Source: Acinetobacter sp. ANC 4204
GTDB lineage: Bacteria; Pseudomonadota; Gammaproteobacteria; Pseudomonadales; Moraxellaceae
DNA length: 64,000 nucleotides
Direction of reading: 5' to 3'
NCBI RefSeq assembly: GCF_002135205.1
Contig: NZ_NEFZ01000011.1
Coordinates: 1 to 64,000 of the forward strand
The notes under the pieces were generated by a model that saw only the letters and a program-made list of their open reading frames with translations, made no database searches and was not told the DNA's origin. Every line of letters starts with the position of its first letter. Position 1 is the stretch's first letter. Positions 1-7,198 of the stretch are shown here, in pieces. Made by a program: the position numbers and the translations under genes.

Positions 1-198
1 CGAGGCACGAATGAAAATACAAATGGTTTAATCAGACAATACATTAAAAAAGGCAGTAATTTAAATGCCTATACGGATGAATATATCTCAGAAATCACTC
101 AACGTTTGAATCATCGCCCAAGAAAAAGACTCAGCTTTAAAAGTCCGAGTCAGGTATTATGGCAACAACATGGTGTTGCACTTCAAATGCTAATCTAA
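1..198 (+). CDS. IS30-family transposase, C-terminal part (cut by window edge)
   Basis: The open frame enters at base 1 and stops at TAA 196-198, giving 65 residues. It carries the IS30-type C-terminal signature RGTNENTNGLIRQY, whose glutamate is the last acidic residue of the DDE triad, followed by the typical ending NHRPRKRLSF...P. The catalytic core and N-terminal helix-turn-helix lie outside the window, so it cannot be judged whether the element is intact. A terminal inverted repeat could not be identified without the other end. Confidence 0.85.
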   Translation, partial: RGTNENTNGLIRQYIKKGSNLNAYTDEYISEITQRLNHRPRKRLSFKSPSQVLWQQHGVALQMLI

Positions 199-202
199 GA
201 AA

Positions 203-230
203 TAAAAAAAGCAGCATCGTAAATGCTACT
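203..230 (-). terminator. Rho-independent terminator after doxX-like gene
   Basis: On the minus strand an 8-bp stem (230-223 with 217-210, one G-U pair) and a 5-base loop are followed by a run of seven T (209-203). It lies 13 bases beyond the stop codon of the DoxX gene. The hairpin could also end transcription of the IS30 transposase from the other side, although that side lacks a comparable T run. Confidence 0.65.
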
Positions 231-242
231 TTTCATTTTGAA

Positions 243-659
243 TTATTTTTCAATCAGATGATCTAGGCTCATTTTTCCTGCACCATGTAGCATCAGAAAA
301 AACAAACCTCCTGCCATGGCAAAGTTTTTCATAAAATTAATACTGTCTTGTGTGCCATCATGAAAGATAAAAGCGGTAATCACACTAAATAGACCCAAAC
401 CAAACGCAGCAAAACGCGCTTGGAATCCAAACAGCAGCGCTAAGCCACCACCAAACTCAACCAAAATAGTTAATGGTAATAGCGCTCCGGGAACGCCCAT
501 AGACTCCATATACCCTACAGTTGCGCTATAAGCTGTAATTTTCCCCCAACCTGCGACAAGGAAAATATAAGCCATCAGCACGCGTGCAATTAAAGCTAAA
601 ACAGCATCGGTATTGGGTTGATTGACAATATTTTTGACCACAACATTTGGATTAAACAT
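243..659 (-). CDS. DoxX family membrane protein
   Basis: A 138-residue membrane protein with about four hydrophobic segments, starting at ATG 659. The stretch LIARVLMAYIFLVAGWGKI and the later GGLALLFGFQARFAAFGLG are typical of the DoxX/YphA family of small quinone-linked or redox-stress membrane proteins. The exact reaction of the family is not settled, so no function is assigned beyond membership. It stands alone, divergent from the dedA-like gene, with its own terminator. Confidence 0.85.
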   Translation of the reverse strand: MFNPNVVVKNIVNQPNTDAVLALIARVLMAYIFLVAGWGKITAYSATVGYMESMGVPGALLPLTILVEFGGGLALLFGFQARFAAFGLGLFSVITAFIFHDGTQDSINFMKNFAMAGGLFFLMLHGAGKMSLDHLIEK

Positions 660-853
660 TTTTACACCTTTAAATACGTTTTATTTGAAGTTGTAGCTAT
701 CTTAATAATCTCTGTTTTTAGAATAAATATGCATTTTCATTATGCATCGTTCCGAATAGAGAACAATAATAGCCGAATTTATTTACGTTTTAATACTGAC
801 TTCTGACAATGAGACTGCTAGGATTTCTGCACTCTTCTGTTTAATTGTGCCCC

Positions 854-1498
854 ATGGAACTGATTGATTTTATATTACATGTCGATGACCATCTGCTCGA
901 GTTTATCACCAACTATGGGGTTTGGATTTATGCAATTTTGTTTCTTATCATCTTTGTGGAAACAGGCTTGGTGGTCATGCCCTTTCTACCCGGCGATAGC
1001 TTATTGTTTGCCGCAGGTGCCTTAGCTGCATCAACGGGTGCAATGAATCCATGGTTCCTTGGTATTTTACTTTTTGTCGCAGCCGTACTGGGCGATACAT
1101 TGAACTATCACATTGGTCGTTATATTGGGCCGCGTGTTTTTGAAATCGAGTCACGTTTTATTAATAAACAACACCTGATAAATACACAAAAATTCTTTGA
1201 AAAACATGGTGGTAAAACCATTATTTTTGCGCGTTTTATTCCCTTTGCGCGCACCTTTGCACCTTTTGTGGCAGGCGCAGGAAAAATGGACTACAAATTT
1301 TTCCTGTCTTATAACCTGATTGGTGCATTCTGCTGGATTGGTTCATTCATTACTTTAGGTTATATTTTTGGCAATGTGCCTGTGGTCAAAGACAATTTCA
1401 CGCATCTGATTTTCGGTATCATTATTATTAGTGTCTTGCCTGGAATCATTGGTTTTATTCGGGCGAAATGGAAGAAAAAATCAACCACTCGTGCTTAG
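854..1498 (+). CDS. DedA family inner-membrane protein
   Basis: A 214-residue polytopic protein of the DedA/SNARE-associated (VTT domain) family, whose members act as lipid carriers or flippases and support envelope integrity. Visible family marks are the E36...FLPGD region (residues 44-48) and the FARFIPFARTFAPFVAGAG block (residues 125-143) with its conserved arginines and the following methionine. ATG 854 is preferred over an in-frame TTG at 845. The stop overlaps by four bases the end of the converging lysE-like gene, so the two transcripts must run into each other. Confidence 0.9.
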   Translation: MELIDFILHVDDHLLEFITNYGVWIYAILFLIIFVETGLVVMPFLPGDSLLFAAGALAASTGAMNPWFLGILLFVAAVLGDTLNYHIGRYIGPRVFEIESRFINKQHLINTQKFFEKHGGKTIIFARFIPFARTFAPFVAGAGKMDYKFFLSYNLIGAFCWIGSFITLGYIFGNVPVVKDNFTHLIFGIIIISVLPGIIGFIRAKWKKKSTTRA

Positions 1499-2094
1499 GC
1501 AAAAAAGCGTAAAATCACAGGGAACATACATACCACCAATAACATGGCCGATCCTTTGTACAAGAGATCGGCTTTTATTTGCTTGGACTCACCCGATAAA
1601 ATGGCACGACCAAATGACATCCAAAACAAAGCCGTAGGTAATAAAACTAAGCTAAATACAATAAAGACCCATAAAAAATTCGTCGGATTATCCCATGTTT
1701 CATAAGGAAAAATACCTGCAGCAAACAGTACAGCTTTTGGGTTTTTCAAAGTTGAAAAAAACAACTGCATTGGTCGAATCGAGGTAAAACGTTGATTATG
1801 TTTTTCTAAATGTGAGCTTTTCCATAGGTGAAAGGCCAGCCAAAATACGTAACCTGCGCTAATAATATGCAAAATATCAATCAGATATGGCCAGATAGGG
1901 GTACTCAAATGAATTAACAATGCCCATAAGTTGATGGCATAGAAATACCCGAACAGTTCTGCAGGCACAAGCGCACTGGTTTTCGCCAGACCTTGCTGAT
2001 GTGCAGAGCTTGCGAGTAAAGCATTGGTTGGTCCCGGAATCATCAGGACAGCAATCATTGCCAATACAAACAGCCAACTCTCAATCATAGACAT
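1495..2094 (-). CDS. LysE/RhtB family amino-acid exporter
   Basis: A 199-residue inner-membrane protein of the LysE superfamily, exporters of amino acids such as lysine, homoserine or threonine driven by the proton gradient. The early motif MIPGPTNALLASSAHQQG (about residues 18-35) is the family's GPxxxL signature, and five to six hydrophobic segments follow. ATG 2094 is used; a second ATG two codons in is equally possible. The substrate cannot be told from sequence. It is single and converges on the dedA-like gene. Confidence 0.85.
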   Translation of the reverse strand: MSMIESWLFVLAMIAVLMIPGPTNALLASSAHQQGLAKTSALVPAELFGYFYAINLWALLIHLSTPIWPYLIDILHIISAGYVFWLAFHLWKSSHLEKHNQRFTSIRPMQLFFSTLKNPKAVLFAAGIFPYETWDNPTNFLWVFIVFSLVLLPTALFWMSFGRAILSGESKQIKADLLYKGSAMLLVVCMFPVILRFFA

Positions 2095-2252
2095 CCAACA
2101 ACAGTATTCAAGATGCGCAATTTAGCCGAAAAAGAGCAGTTTCCTCAAGTCAAGGCAGACAAAAAGACAGAACCTACTTACTGAAAAGTGACCTTAAAAA
2201 ATAATAAGACGTTGTTTTATTGTGATTATTTTTGAAACATTTTGCTAAAATT

Positions 2253-2291
2253 TTCATTCTGCTAAAGATACAAACACTTCAGCAGAATGAA
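2253..2291 (-). terminator. Hairpin downstream of the lipoprotein gene
   Basis: An 11-bp perfect stem (2253-2263 with 2281-2291) around a 17-base loop lies just past the lipoprotein stop codon at 2303. The minus-strand sequence after it (AATTTTAGC) is only moderately T-rich, so it is a plausible but not ideal terminator for the parA-lipoprotein pair. Confidence 0.45.
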
Positions 2292-2302
2292 TCTATCCGT
2301 GT

Positions 2303-2692
2303 TTAATTTGTCTTATTTCGGACAGTAATCGTACAACCCTTAAACTTTGCAGCTTGTACTATGGCTTCTTGTTGGCCCAAAAGCCTTGAAATTTCGGTCT
2401 TTTTAGTATTCGAAGATTGTCCCATATTGAGCGAAATACTTGGACCAAAGCCCCAGCCGCCACCATGACTCCAACCACCACCCAGTCCCACACCTACACC
2501 CATACCCGTGCGTTTTTCAGTCGGTACACCTTCATCTAAATGTTGTTGAATACGATTATACTCTGCCTGTAGCTGTTGGCAGTTCAGCGCTTGGTACTGT
2601 GTAGGAGAAACATAGGTTGGTTTAACCGTTGTGGCACACGCACCTAATAACAACGTACTGCCCGCTAAAAAAGCAACTAAGATATTTTTCAT
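2303..2692 (-). CDS. Glycine-rich lipoprotein coupled to ParA
   Basis: A 129-residue protein with a lipoprotein signal: a short basic start, a hydrophobic run, and lipobox LLGAC with the modified cysteine at residue 19. Residues 63-84 are a Gly/Trp-rich stretch, and a charged helical part with a second cysteine pair partner follows. The residue after the cysteine is Ala, not Asp, which fits outer-membrane sorting. I recognise no named family. Its ATG (2692) overlaps the parA stop by four bases, so the two are very likely co-translated, a rare pairing for a ParA-type ATPase. Confidence 0.75.
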   Translation of the reverse strand: MKNILVAFLAGSTLLLGACATTVKPTYVSPTQYQALNCQQLQAEYNRIQQHLDEGVPTEKRTGMGVGVGLGGGWSHGGGWGFGPSISLNMGQSSNTKKTEISRLLGQQEAIVQAAKFKGCTITVRNKTN

Positions 2693-3543
2693 GCTGAATC
2701 TCGCAGTTTATTATTCTCAATCTCATTGAACAATGATTGATAGGCCTGCGTCAATTTATGATCATGCGCCAAATGAATCAACGGTAAATTTTTATGATGT
2801 GACTCTTTCATCATCACCGATGGCGGTAACATACTTTCTAAAACAGGTAGACCTTCATCTTTCAACTGTTGCACCACTTCACGTGGCAGTTTAGCCTGTG
2901 CTTGGTATTGATTGACCACGATGCCCTCAATTTCCAAATGGTCATTATGATCATCTTGGGTTTCAAGTACATTTTCAATCAAGGTTTGTAGTGCTCGTTT
3001 AGAGAAAACATCACAGTCAAACGGAATTAGAACTTTATTGGCCGCAATCAATGCCGATAAGGTAAAGAAATTAAAGGCTGGTGGTGTATCAATATAAACT
3101 CGGTCGTACTTCCCAACCAGTTGTTGTAAGGCATCACGCAATTTATAAATTTTATGTTTGGATTCTAATGCATGGGCCAAGGCACCCAAATTTGGGCTGG
3201 CAGGAATCACATCAAGATTTTTAAAAGGAGACTGATGCACATAGCTTTCTAAGCCTTTGGCACGTCCTTTCAGGATCGAACCAATCGCATTGCCGAGCAA
3301 GCTTTTATTTTGTGTAGCACCCAGAACTTCTTCAAAATAGTTCTCAATATTTGGCTCTAAAGCAGGCTTATCCGCAGTATAGGTTGCATCATCGCCCAAC
3401 ACATACTGACTCGAATTCGCTTGTGGATCGAGATCAATCAATAATGTTTTTAGACCTTGATGCGCACTGATAGCAGCCAAATTCACAGCAATACTGGACT
3501 TGCCTACACCACCTTTTTGATTAAATACCACACGTGTATGCAT
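2689..3543 (-). CDS. ParA/MinD-type P-loop ATPase (orphan)
   Basis: A 284-residue ATPase of the ParA/MinD family. Seen directly: the deviant Walker A motif QKGGVGKSS at residues 9-17, Walker A' IDLDPQANSS at 36-45, and Walker B YDRVYIDTPPAF at 146-157. There is no N-terminal DNA-binding domain and no parB or parS next to it. A strong ribosome site (GGAGGGG) precedes ATG 3543. Such short ParA proteins position plasmids, chromosomes, chemoreceptors or other cargo. Here the only linked gene is the overlapping lipoprotein, so its cargo is unknown. Confidence 0.85.
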   Translation of the reverse strand: MHTRVVFNQKGGVGKSSIAVNLAAISAHQGLKTLLIDLDPQANSSQYVLGDDATYTADKPALEPNIENYFEEVLGATQNKSLLGNAIGSILKGRAKGLESYVHQSPFKNLDVIPASPNLGALAHALESKHKIYKLRDALQQLVGKYDRVYIDTPPAFNFFTLSALIAANKVLIPFDCDVFSKRALQTLIENVLETQDDHNDHLEIEGIVVNQYQAQAKLPREVVQQLKDEGLPVLESMLPPSVMMKESHHKNLPLIHLAHDHKLTQAYQSLFNEIENNKLRDSA

Positions 3544-3628
3544 AAAATCCCCTCCATCTTGTTATTTTTCCACCTTATCTAGCAGTGTAGCGCAGAACAG
3601 GTTTCGTGCCGAACATTATGTCTAACAA

Positions 3629-4021
3629 TTAGCCAAAGTTTGGTTTAATCATGACTAAACCAATAATCGAAACCATCGACACTACAGCGAGAAATAAGCC
3701 TGCACGGCGCTGTGCTAATAAAATTGTGTCATCCTTTTTATAGGCTTTAGATAAAGAAGACAGTATGACTAAAAATAAAACCACTTTGGCATAGAACCAT
3801 GTTTGCACTTCAAAGTTTTTCATCACCAATAAGATGATGCCTGTGAGTACAATCATAGTCATACTCAAATGCTGAAATGCAACAAAAGCGATACGACCTG
3901 TAGGATTGGGCTGGTTACCCTGAACCCCTTTAAACAAGGTCATCGCACGTGCCAAAATAATTATGCATGCAATACTCACCGCACTCATATGTACAATTTT
4001 AATCAGTAATTGTGTTTCCAT
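3629..4021 (-). CDS. SirB2-like small integral membrane protein
   Basis: A 130-residue protein with four hydrophobic segments, resembling the SirB family (invasion gene expression up-regulator, SirB). ATG 4021 is chosen because AGAGG lies about nine bases upstream; a TTG two codons earlier is less likely. It follows bolA by 14 bases on the same strand and is probably co-transcribed. The molecular role of SirB-like proteins is not established. Confidence 0.65.
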   Translation of the reverse strand: METQLLIKIVHMSAVSIACIIILARAMTLFKGVQGNQPNPTGRIAFVAFQHLSMTMIVLTGIILLVMKNFEVQTWFYAKVVLFLVILSSLSKAYKKDDTILLAQRRAGLFLAVVSMVSIIGLVMIKPNFG

Positions 4022-4035
4022 TCGCAAGCCTCTGT

Positions 4036-4344
4036 TTAGCTTTTCGGTGCATGCGCACAGTTTGGGCTAGAAGTGTCTTGCCCTTCCCACTCTTCTGGTA
4101 GAAAAGCATGAATAGCTAAAGCATGAATTTTTCCAGGACTGAGTAAATCGCCTGCTACGGCATAAATTTTTTGATGCCGCTGTACCAAACGCAGACCAGC
4201 AAAGGCTTCACTCACCACAATCACTTTAAAATGTGATTCCTTACCGGGGAAATATCCACCATGCCCCGAAGATTCATTCACCACTTCTAAATGGGATGGG
4301 GAAAACTGCTGTAAGCGCTCAATTAATTGCTGCTCTAAGCTCAT
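4036..4344 (-). CDS. bolA: BolA family protein
   Basis: A 102-residue protein covering the whole BolA fold. The segment ESSGHGGYFPGKESHFKV and the later RHQKIYAVAGDLL...GKIHALAIHAF carry the family's conserved histidines, used with monothiol glutaredoxin to hold an iron-sulphur cluster. ATG 4344 follows GGAGAC at proper spacing and is preferred over an upstream TTG. BolA proteins take part in iron-sulphur trafficking, cell shape and stress adaptation. Whether this is the bolA or the ibaG/yrbA paralogue cannot be fixed here. Confidence 0.85.
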   Translation of the reverse strand: MSLEQQLIERLQQFSPSHLEVVNESSGHGGYFPGKESHFKVIVVSEAFAGLRLVQRHQKIYAVAGDLLSPGKIHALAIHAFLPEEWEGQDTSSPNCAHAPKS

Positions 4345-4526
4345 GCCTGTCTCCAAAAATGATTATTCTGAGAGTATACCTGTTCCTTGCTGCTATGCGA
4401 CGGTTAAAACGATCATCATCCGAACCAAGACTTTACTTTTCAGCGGTAAAAAATCAAAAAGTCGGAACAGACTGCATTAAACTGGCTTTATTTTATGCAA
4501 TTAAACTCAGCTTTTTCATAAAGCTA

Positions 4527-4554
4527 TTGACCCTGAACTTGCTTGCTGTATCAT
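4527..4554 (+). promoter_or_regulatory. Promoter of the tRNA-Gly cluster
   Basis: TTGACC at 4527-4532 and TATCAT at 4549-4554 are separated by 16 bases. The -10 ends ten bases before the first tRNA, so the transcript would begin almost at the mature 5' end. Confidence 0.6.
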
Positions 4555-4564
4555 ACAGCGCTAT

Positions 4565-4640
<76 letters not shown>

Positions 4641-4681
4641 AATTTTTTTCAGGGTAAGTTTTCGTAAAAACTGCTCAATAC

Positions 4682-4757
<76 letters not shown>

Positions 4758-4795
4758 AATTTTTTAGTGTAAGTTTTTATAAAACTGCTCAATAC

Positions 4796-4871
<76 letters not shown>

Positions 4872-4880
4872 GATTCAAAA

Positions 4881-4910
4881 AAGCCCTCATCGAAAGATGG
4901 GGGCTTTTTT
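4881..4910. terminator. Bidirectional terminator between tRNA cluster and cas1
   Basis: A 10-bp stem (4881-4890 with 4897-4906, one G-T pair) with a 6-base loop is followed by TTTTTT on the plus strand and by TTTTTT on the minus strand as well. It can end both the tRNA transcript and the converging cas1 transcript. Confidence 0.85.
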
Positions 4911-5004
4911 ATTGATTTGATTACAATTTTCTCTAACATCTAAAGGCAGTATAGACAATTTCAGCAAAGTCTTACCATAGATAGTGTCACCTTTACATCA
5001 ATTT

Positions 5005-5904
5005 CTAAGCTGCGCGATATTCAGTAAATTTTTGTAGTAACTGCTGTCTAAACTCTTGCTCTTTCATGCCCTCTTTGGCACAAATAAATGCCCAAGGCAA
5101 AATCACAGTATCCTTAATTAAATCCGCTACATCAAACACCAAAGCACCACGTCGAGTTTTACCGTGCATCACTGCAAATGAATGAGAAATGCCTAACACC
5201 CAAAGCGTGGTTGCAGCTAAACCGTAGGCGAGATAATTACCATGATTCAAAAAATCATTGGCTAAATCCCCTTGTTCATGATTGCGTTCAAAACTGAGTT
5301 TGCAACGTGTGGCCGCAATCTTATAAAGTTGCTTGGTCATTTGTGCTTCAGCAAGCAATAAATCACCAACTTTGCTTTGATGTGGAATTTTCTTTTCAAA
5401 CCCTGTTAACGCTTGGGTGATATCTTGGTCATCCAGATAAAATCCTTCGGCTTGTAAATCCCGATCTTTAGCCCAAACTTTACGAATAAACTCAATACGG
5501 GCGAACTGAAATTGTTTTGCGACCTCTAAACGTTTCGCCTCATCAAACCAAAAGCTCATCCACCCCTGCATGTACTCTGTTGGACGATATTCACTTTGTG
5601 GCATCATCCATTCAATTTCGCTCCCCATAAATAAAGGCGTTCCACCGCCGCCTGTAAAACCGACCAATACTCCTGCACTGGCGAGCATCCGCATCGCTGC
5701 TTGGGTAATGGATGTGCCTGTACCCAATAAAATGACCGTGGTATTGGCGATTGGAATATTCCAATATTGGTTTTCATTTTTGGCTTCTGTGAGATATAAA
5801 ACTCGACCATCTTTTTGCATGACACGTGCATGTTCAAGGTAGTAAAGATTGGCACGTTTAGAATGTAAAATTGCTTTTAAATCGGAAGGATTAAGTTGTT
5901 CCAT
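5005..5904 (-). CDS. cas1: Solitary type I-F-like CRISPR integrase Cas1
   Basis: A 299-residue Cas1 that matches the I-F (Ypest) subtype across nearly its whole length. Characteristic blocks are LHSKRANLYYLEHARV, YWNIPIANTT, LLGTGTSITQAAMR, GGGGTPLF, PQSEYRPTEYMQGW and HGKTRRGALVFDVADLIKD. The metal-binding and catalytic residues are kept: Glu186, His247, Asp258 and Asp261. ATG 5904 is chosen over a TTG four codons earlier. The end (FTEYRAA) is about 20 residues shorter than usual I-F Cas1, which continue with an ALDFMID-like helix; a shifted frame after the stop reads SLEIDVKV, hinting at a frameshifted tail. No cas2-3, csy genes or repeat array are in the window, so its role is unknown. Confidence 0.85.
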   Translation of the reverse strand: MEQLNPSDLKAILHSKRANLYYLEHARVMQKDGRVLYLTEAKNENQYWNIPIANTTVILLGTGTSITQAAMRMLASAGVLVGFTGGGGTPLFMGSEIEWMMPQSEYRPTEYMQGWMSFWFDEAKRLEVAKQFQFARIEFIRKVWAKDRDLQAEGFYLDDQDITQALTGFEKKIPHQSKVGDLLLAEAQMTKQLYKIAATRCKLSFERNHEQGDLANDFLNHGNYLAYGLAATTLWVLGISHSFAVMHGKTRRGALVFDVADLIKDTVILPWAFICAKEGMKEQEFRQQLLQKFTEYRAA

Positions 5905-6093
5905 TATTGTTATCAATTTTAAAGAGGCGTTATTATTAAAATATCTTCACCCCATCTTTATTGAAATAAAATTAAGCAAGCTAACGTCACATCTTGACGC
6001 AGAATCTTCGCAAGATGCATCTGTATGGTAATTTATACCTCGATTTGCTGAAACTACTTCGTAACAACCCTCTTTAACTTCCTAAACCCCTAG

Positions 6094-6468
6094 TTATCTA
6101 TTCTCAATAGAATTTCCATCAAGGTCATAAAGATTTACTGCTCGTGCACCAGTATCAAGAAATAATTCTTTAAAAGCTCGTATTTCAATCTTAGCTAAAT
6201 TAGCCTGTATTGGCTCCATTATTTGGACAATCGCAATAGGAGCTGTAAACTTGAAAAAAGATAAACTATTAGAATGATGTTTCATTAAAGCTTTCAATGT
6301 TGTTGTAGCACTTTCAAAATCTGCCAAAATCATTCTCGGATGATCATAAGGTATTTGAGGAACTTCTGTTGCTTTGACAGTACCATCCCCTGACATCAAA
6401 TCCATACGGTTTTTATAAAAATGTACCCACATTGCTTTAGGATGTTTCTTTAAATCGTCGCTTATCAT
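6094..6468 (-). CDS. Small protein resembling YjaA / MreB N-terminal region
   Basis: A 124-residue protein, no signal peptide or membrane segment. From about residue 45 its pattern RMILADF...LKALMKHHSNS...APIAIVQIMEP...KIEIRAFKELFLDTGARAVNLYD follows the MreB segment with VIADF, VERRAIRE and GAREVFLIEEP, and also enterobacterial YjaA. The nucleotide-binding loops of true MreB are absent, so it is not a working actin homologue. The similarity is judged by eye. It lies alone between cas1 and the polyene operon; function unknown. Confidence 0.6.
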   Translation of the reverse strand: MISDDLKKHPKAMWVHFYKNRMDLMSGDGTVKATEVPQIPYDHPRMILADFESATTTLKALMKHHSNSLSFFKFTAPIAIVQIMEPIQANLAKIEIRAFKELFLDTGARAVNLYDLDGNSIENR

Positions 6469-6748
6469 CTTGATTCTTAATTTTCTCTAAATTAACATAA
6501 TACGCTTATACGAAGTGCTTGAAATTTTCCTTTTAGCATCAATCCCCCAGCCAAAAAGATTTTAGAATTCAGCATACTAGAACGGCTTTTCATCATTATT
6601 CATGCTTCACACTTACTGTTTAAACAAGATAAAGCCACTGAGCCTAACCGCTCATGAAAACCGCTGACTTGAGCGATAAAACCATGATTATTTTATATCA
6701 AGCCGAGCCTTTCTCTTGTTTATAGAAAGACCCAGCCCATCAGTCACA

Positions 6749-7186
6749 TTAGAACTTTACTAAGTCACCTTTTAACGCCACCCCTGCTAATGCCGTACCT
6801 TTCGCACATTGGTAAGTCGTGGTGCTACGTGTTTCGTTGGACTTATAGAAACTCACCAAATTGGTCACGGCATTTGCACCTTTTGCTTTTGCCGTATTTT
6901 GGAACTGAATCAACGCAGAACGTAGCACATGATCACATGAACTTTCTGCCGATTTAGCAAAACCATTGGTTTTTTTATTGGTCACTAAGCCTTTTTGAAT
7001 GACCTTGCCACCTGACTTAGTGCCCGCTAAATAAAACTTGACTGAACCATCCAACACCCCATCAGCGACAGCACGGTTTACGGCTTCTTGGAAATTGAAA
7101 TCATGCATTTGGTCAGCTGCTTGAGCCGATGCAATCCCACATAAAGACAATACTGTTACTGCAAAAGCTTTTTTAAAAGACATCAT
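6749..7186 (-). CDS. Secreted RcsF/YbjQ-like protein at the end of the aryl polyene operon
   Basis: A 145-residue protein with a signal peptide ending near ASAQA-A (residue 23). Two cysteines lie in SSCDHVL and TYQCAKGTALAGVALKG; the segment KAKGANAVTNL...C.GTALAGVALKG resembles the RcsF/YbjQ fold. Relatives are often labelled excinuclease ATPase subunit, which nothing here supports, as there is no P-loop. GAGGG precedes a double ATG. It follows the last ketosynthase by 12 bases and is probably the operon's final gene, acting in the periplasm. Confidence 0.6.
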   Translation of the reverse strand: MMSFKKAFAVTVLSLCGIASAQAADQMHDFNFQEAVNRAVADGVLDGSVKFYLAGTKSGGKVIQKGLVTNKKTNGFAKSAESSCDHVLRSALIQFQNTAKAKGANAVTNLVSFYKSNETRSTTTYQCAKGTALAGVALKGDLVKF

Positions 7187-7198
7187 TTTTCCCTCATC

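Noticed and set aside
618..806. Plus-strand frame over the doxX start
   Set aside because: A/T-rich shadow frame antisense to doxX without ribosome site or recognisable protein pattern.
4900..6100. Possible CRISPR array around cas1
   Set aside because: I looked for regularly spaced 28-base repeats of I-F type on both sides and found none. A GGCAGTATAG stretch near 4946 vaguely recalls an I-F repeat but is single and not palindromic.
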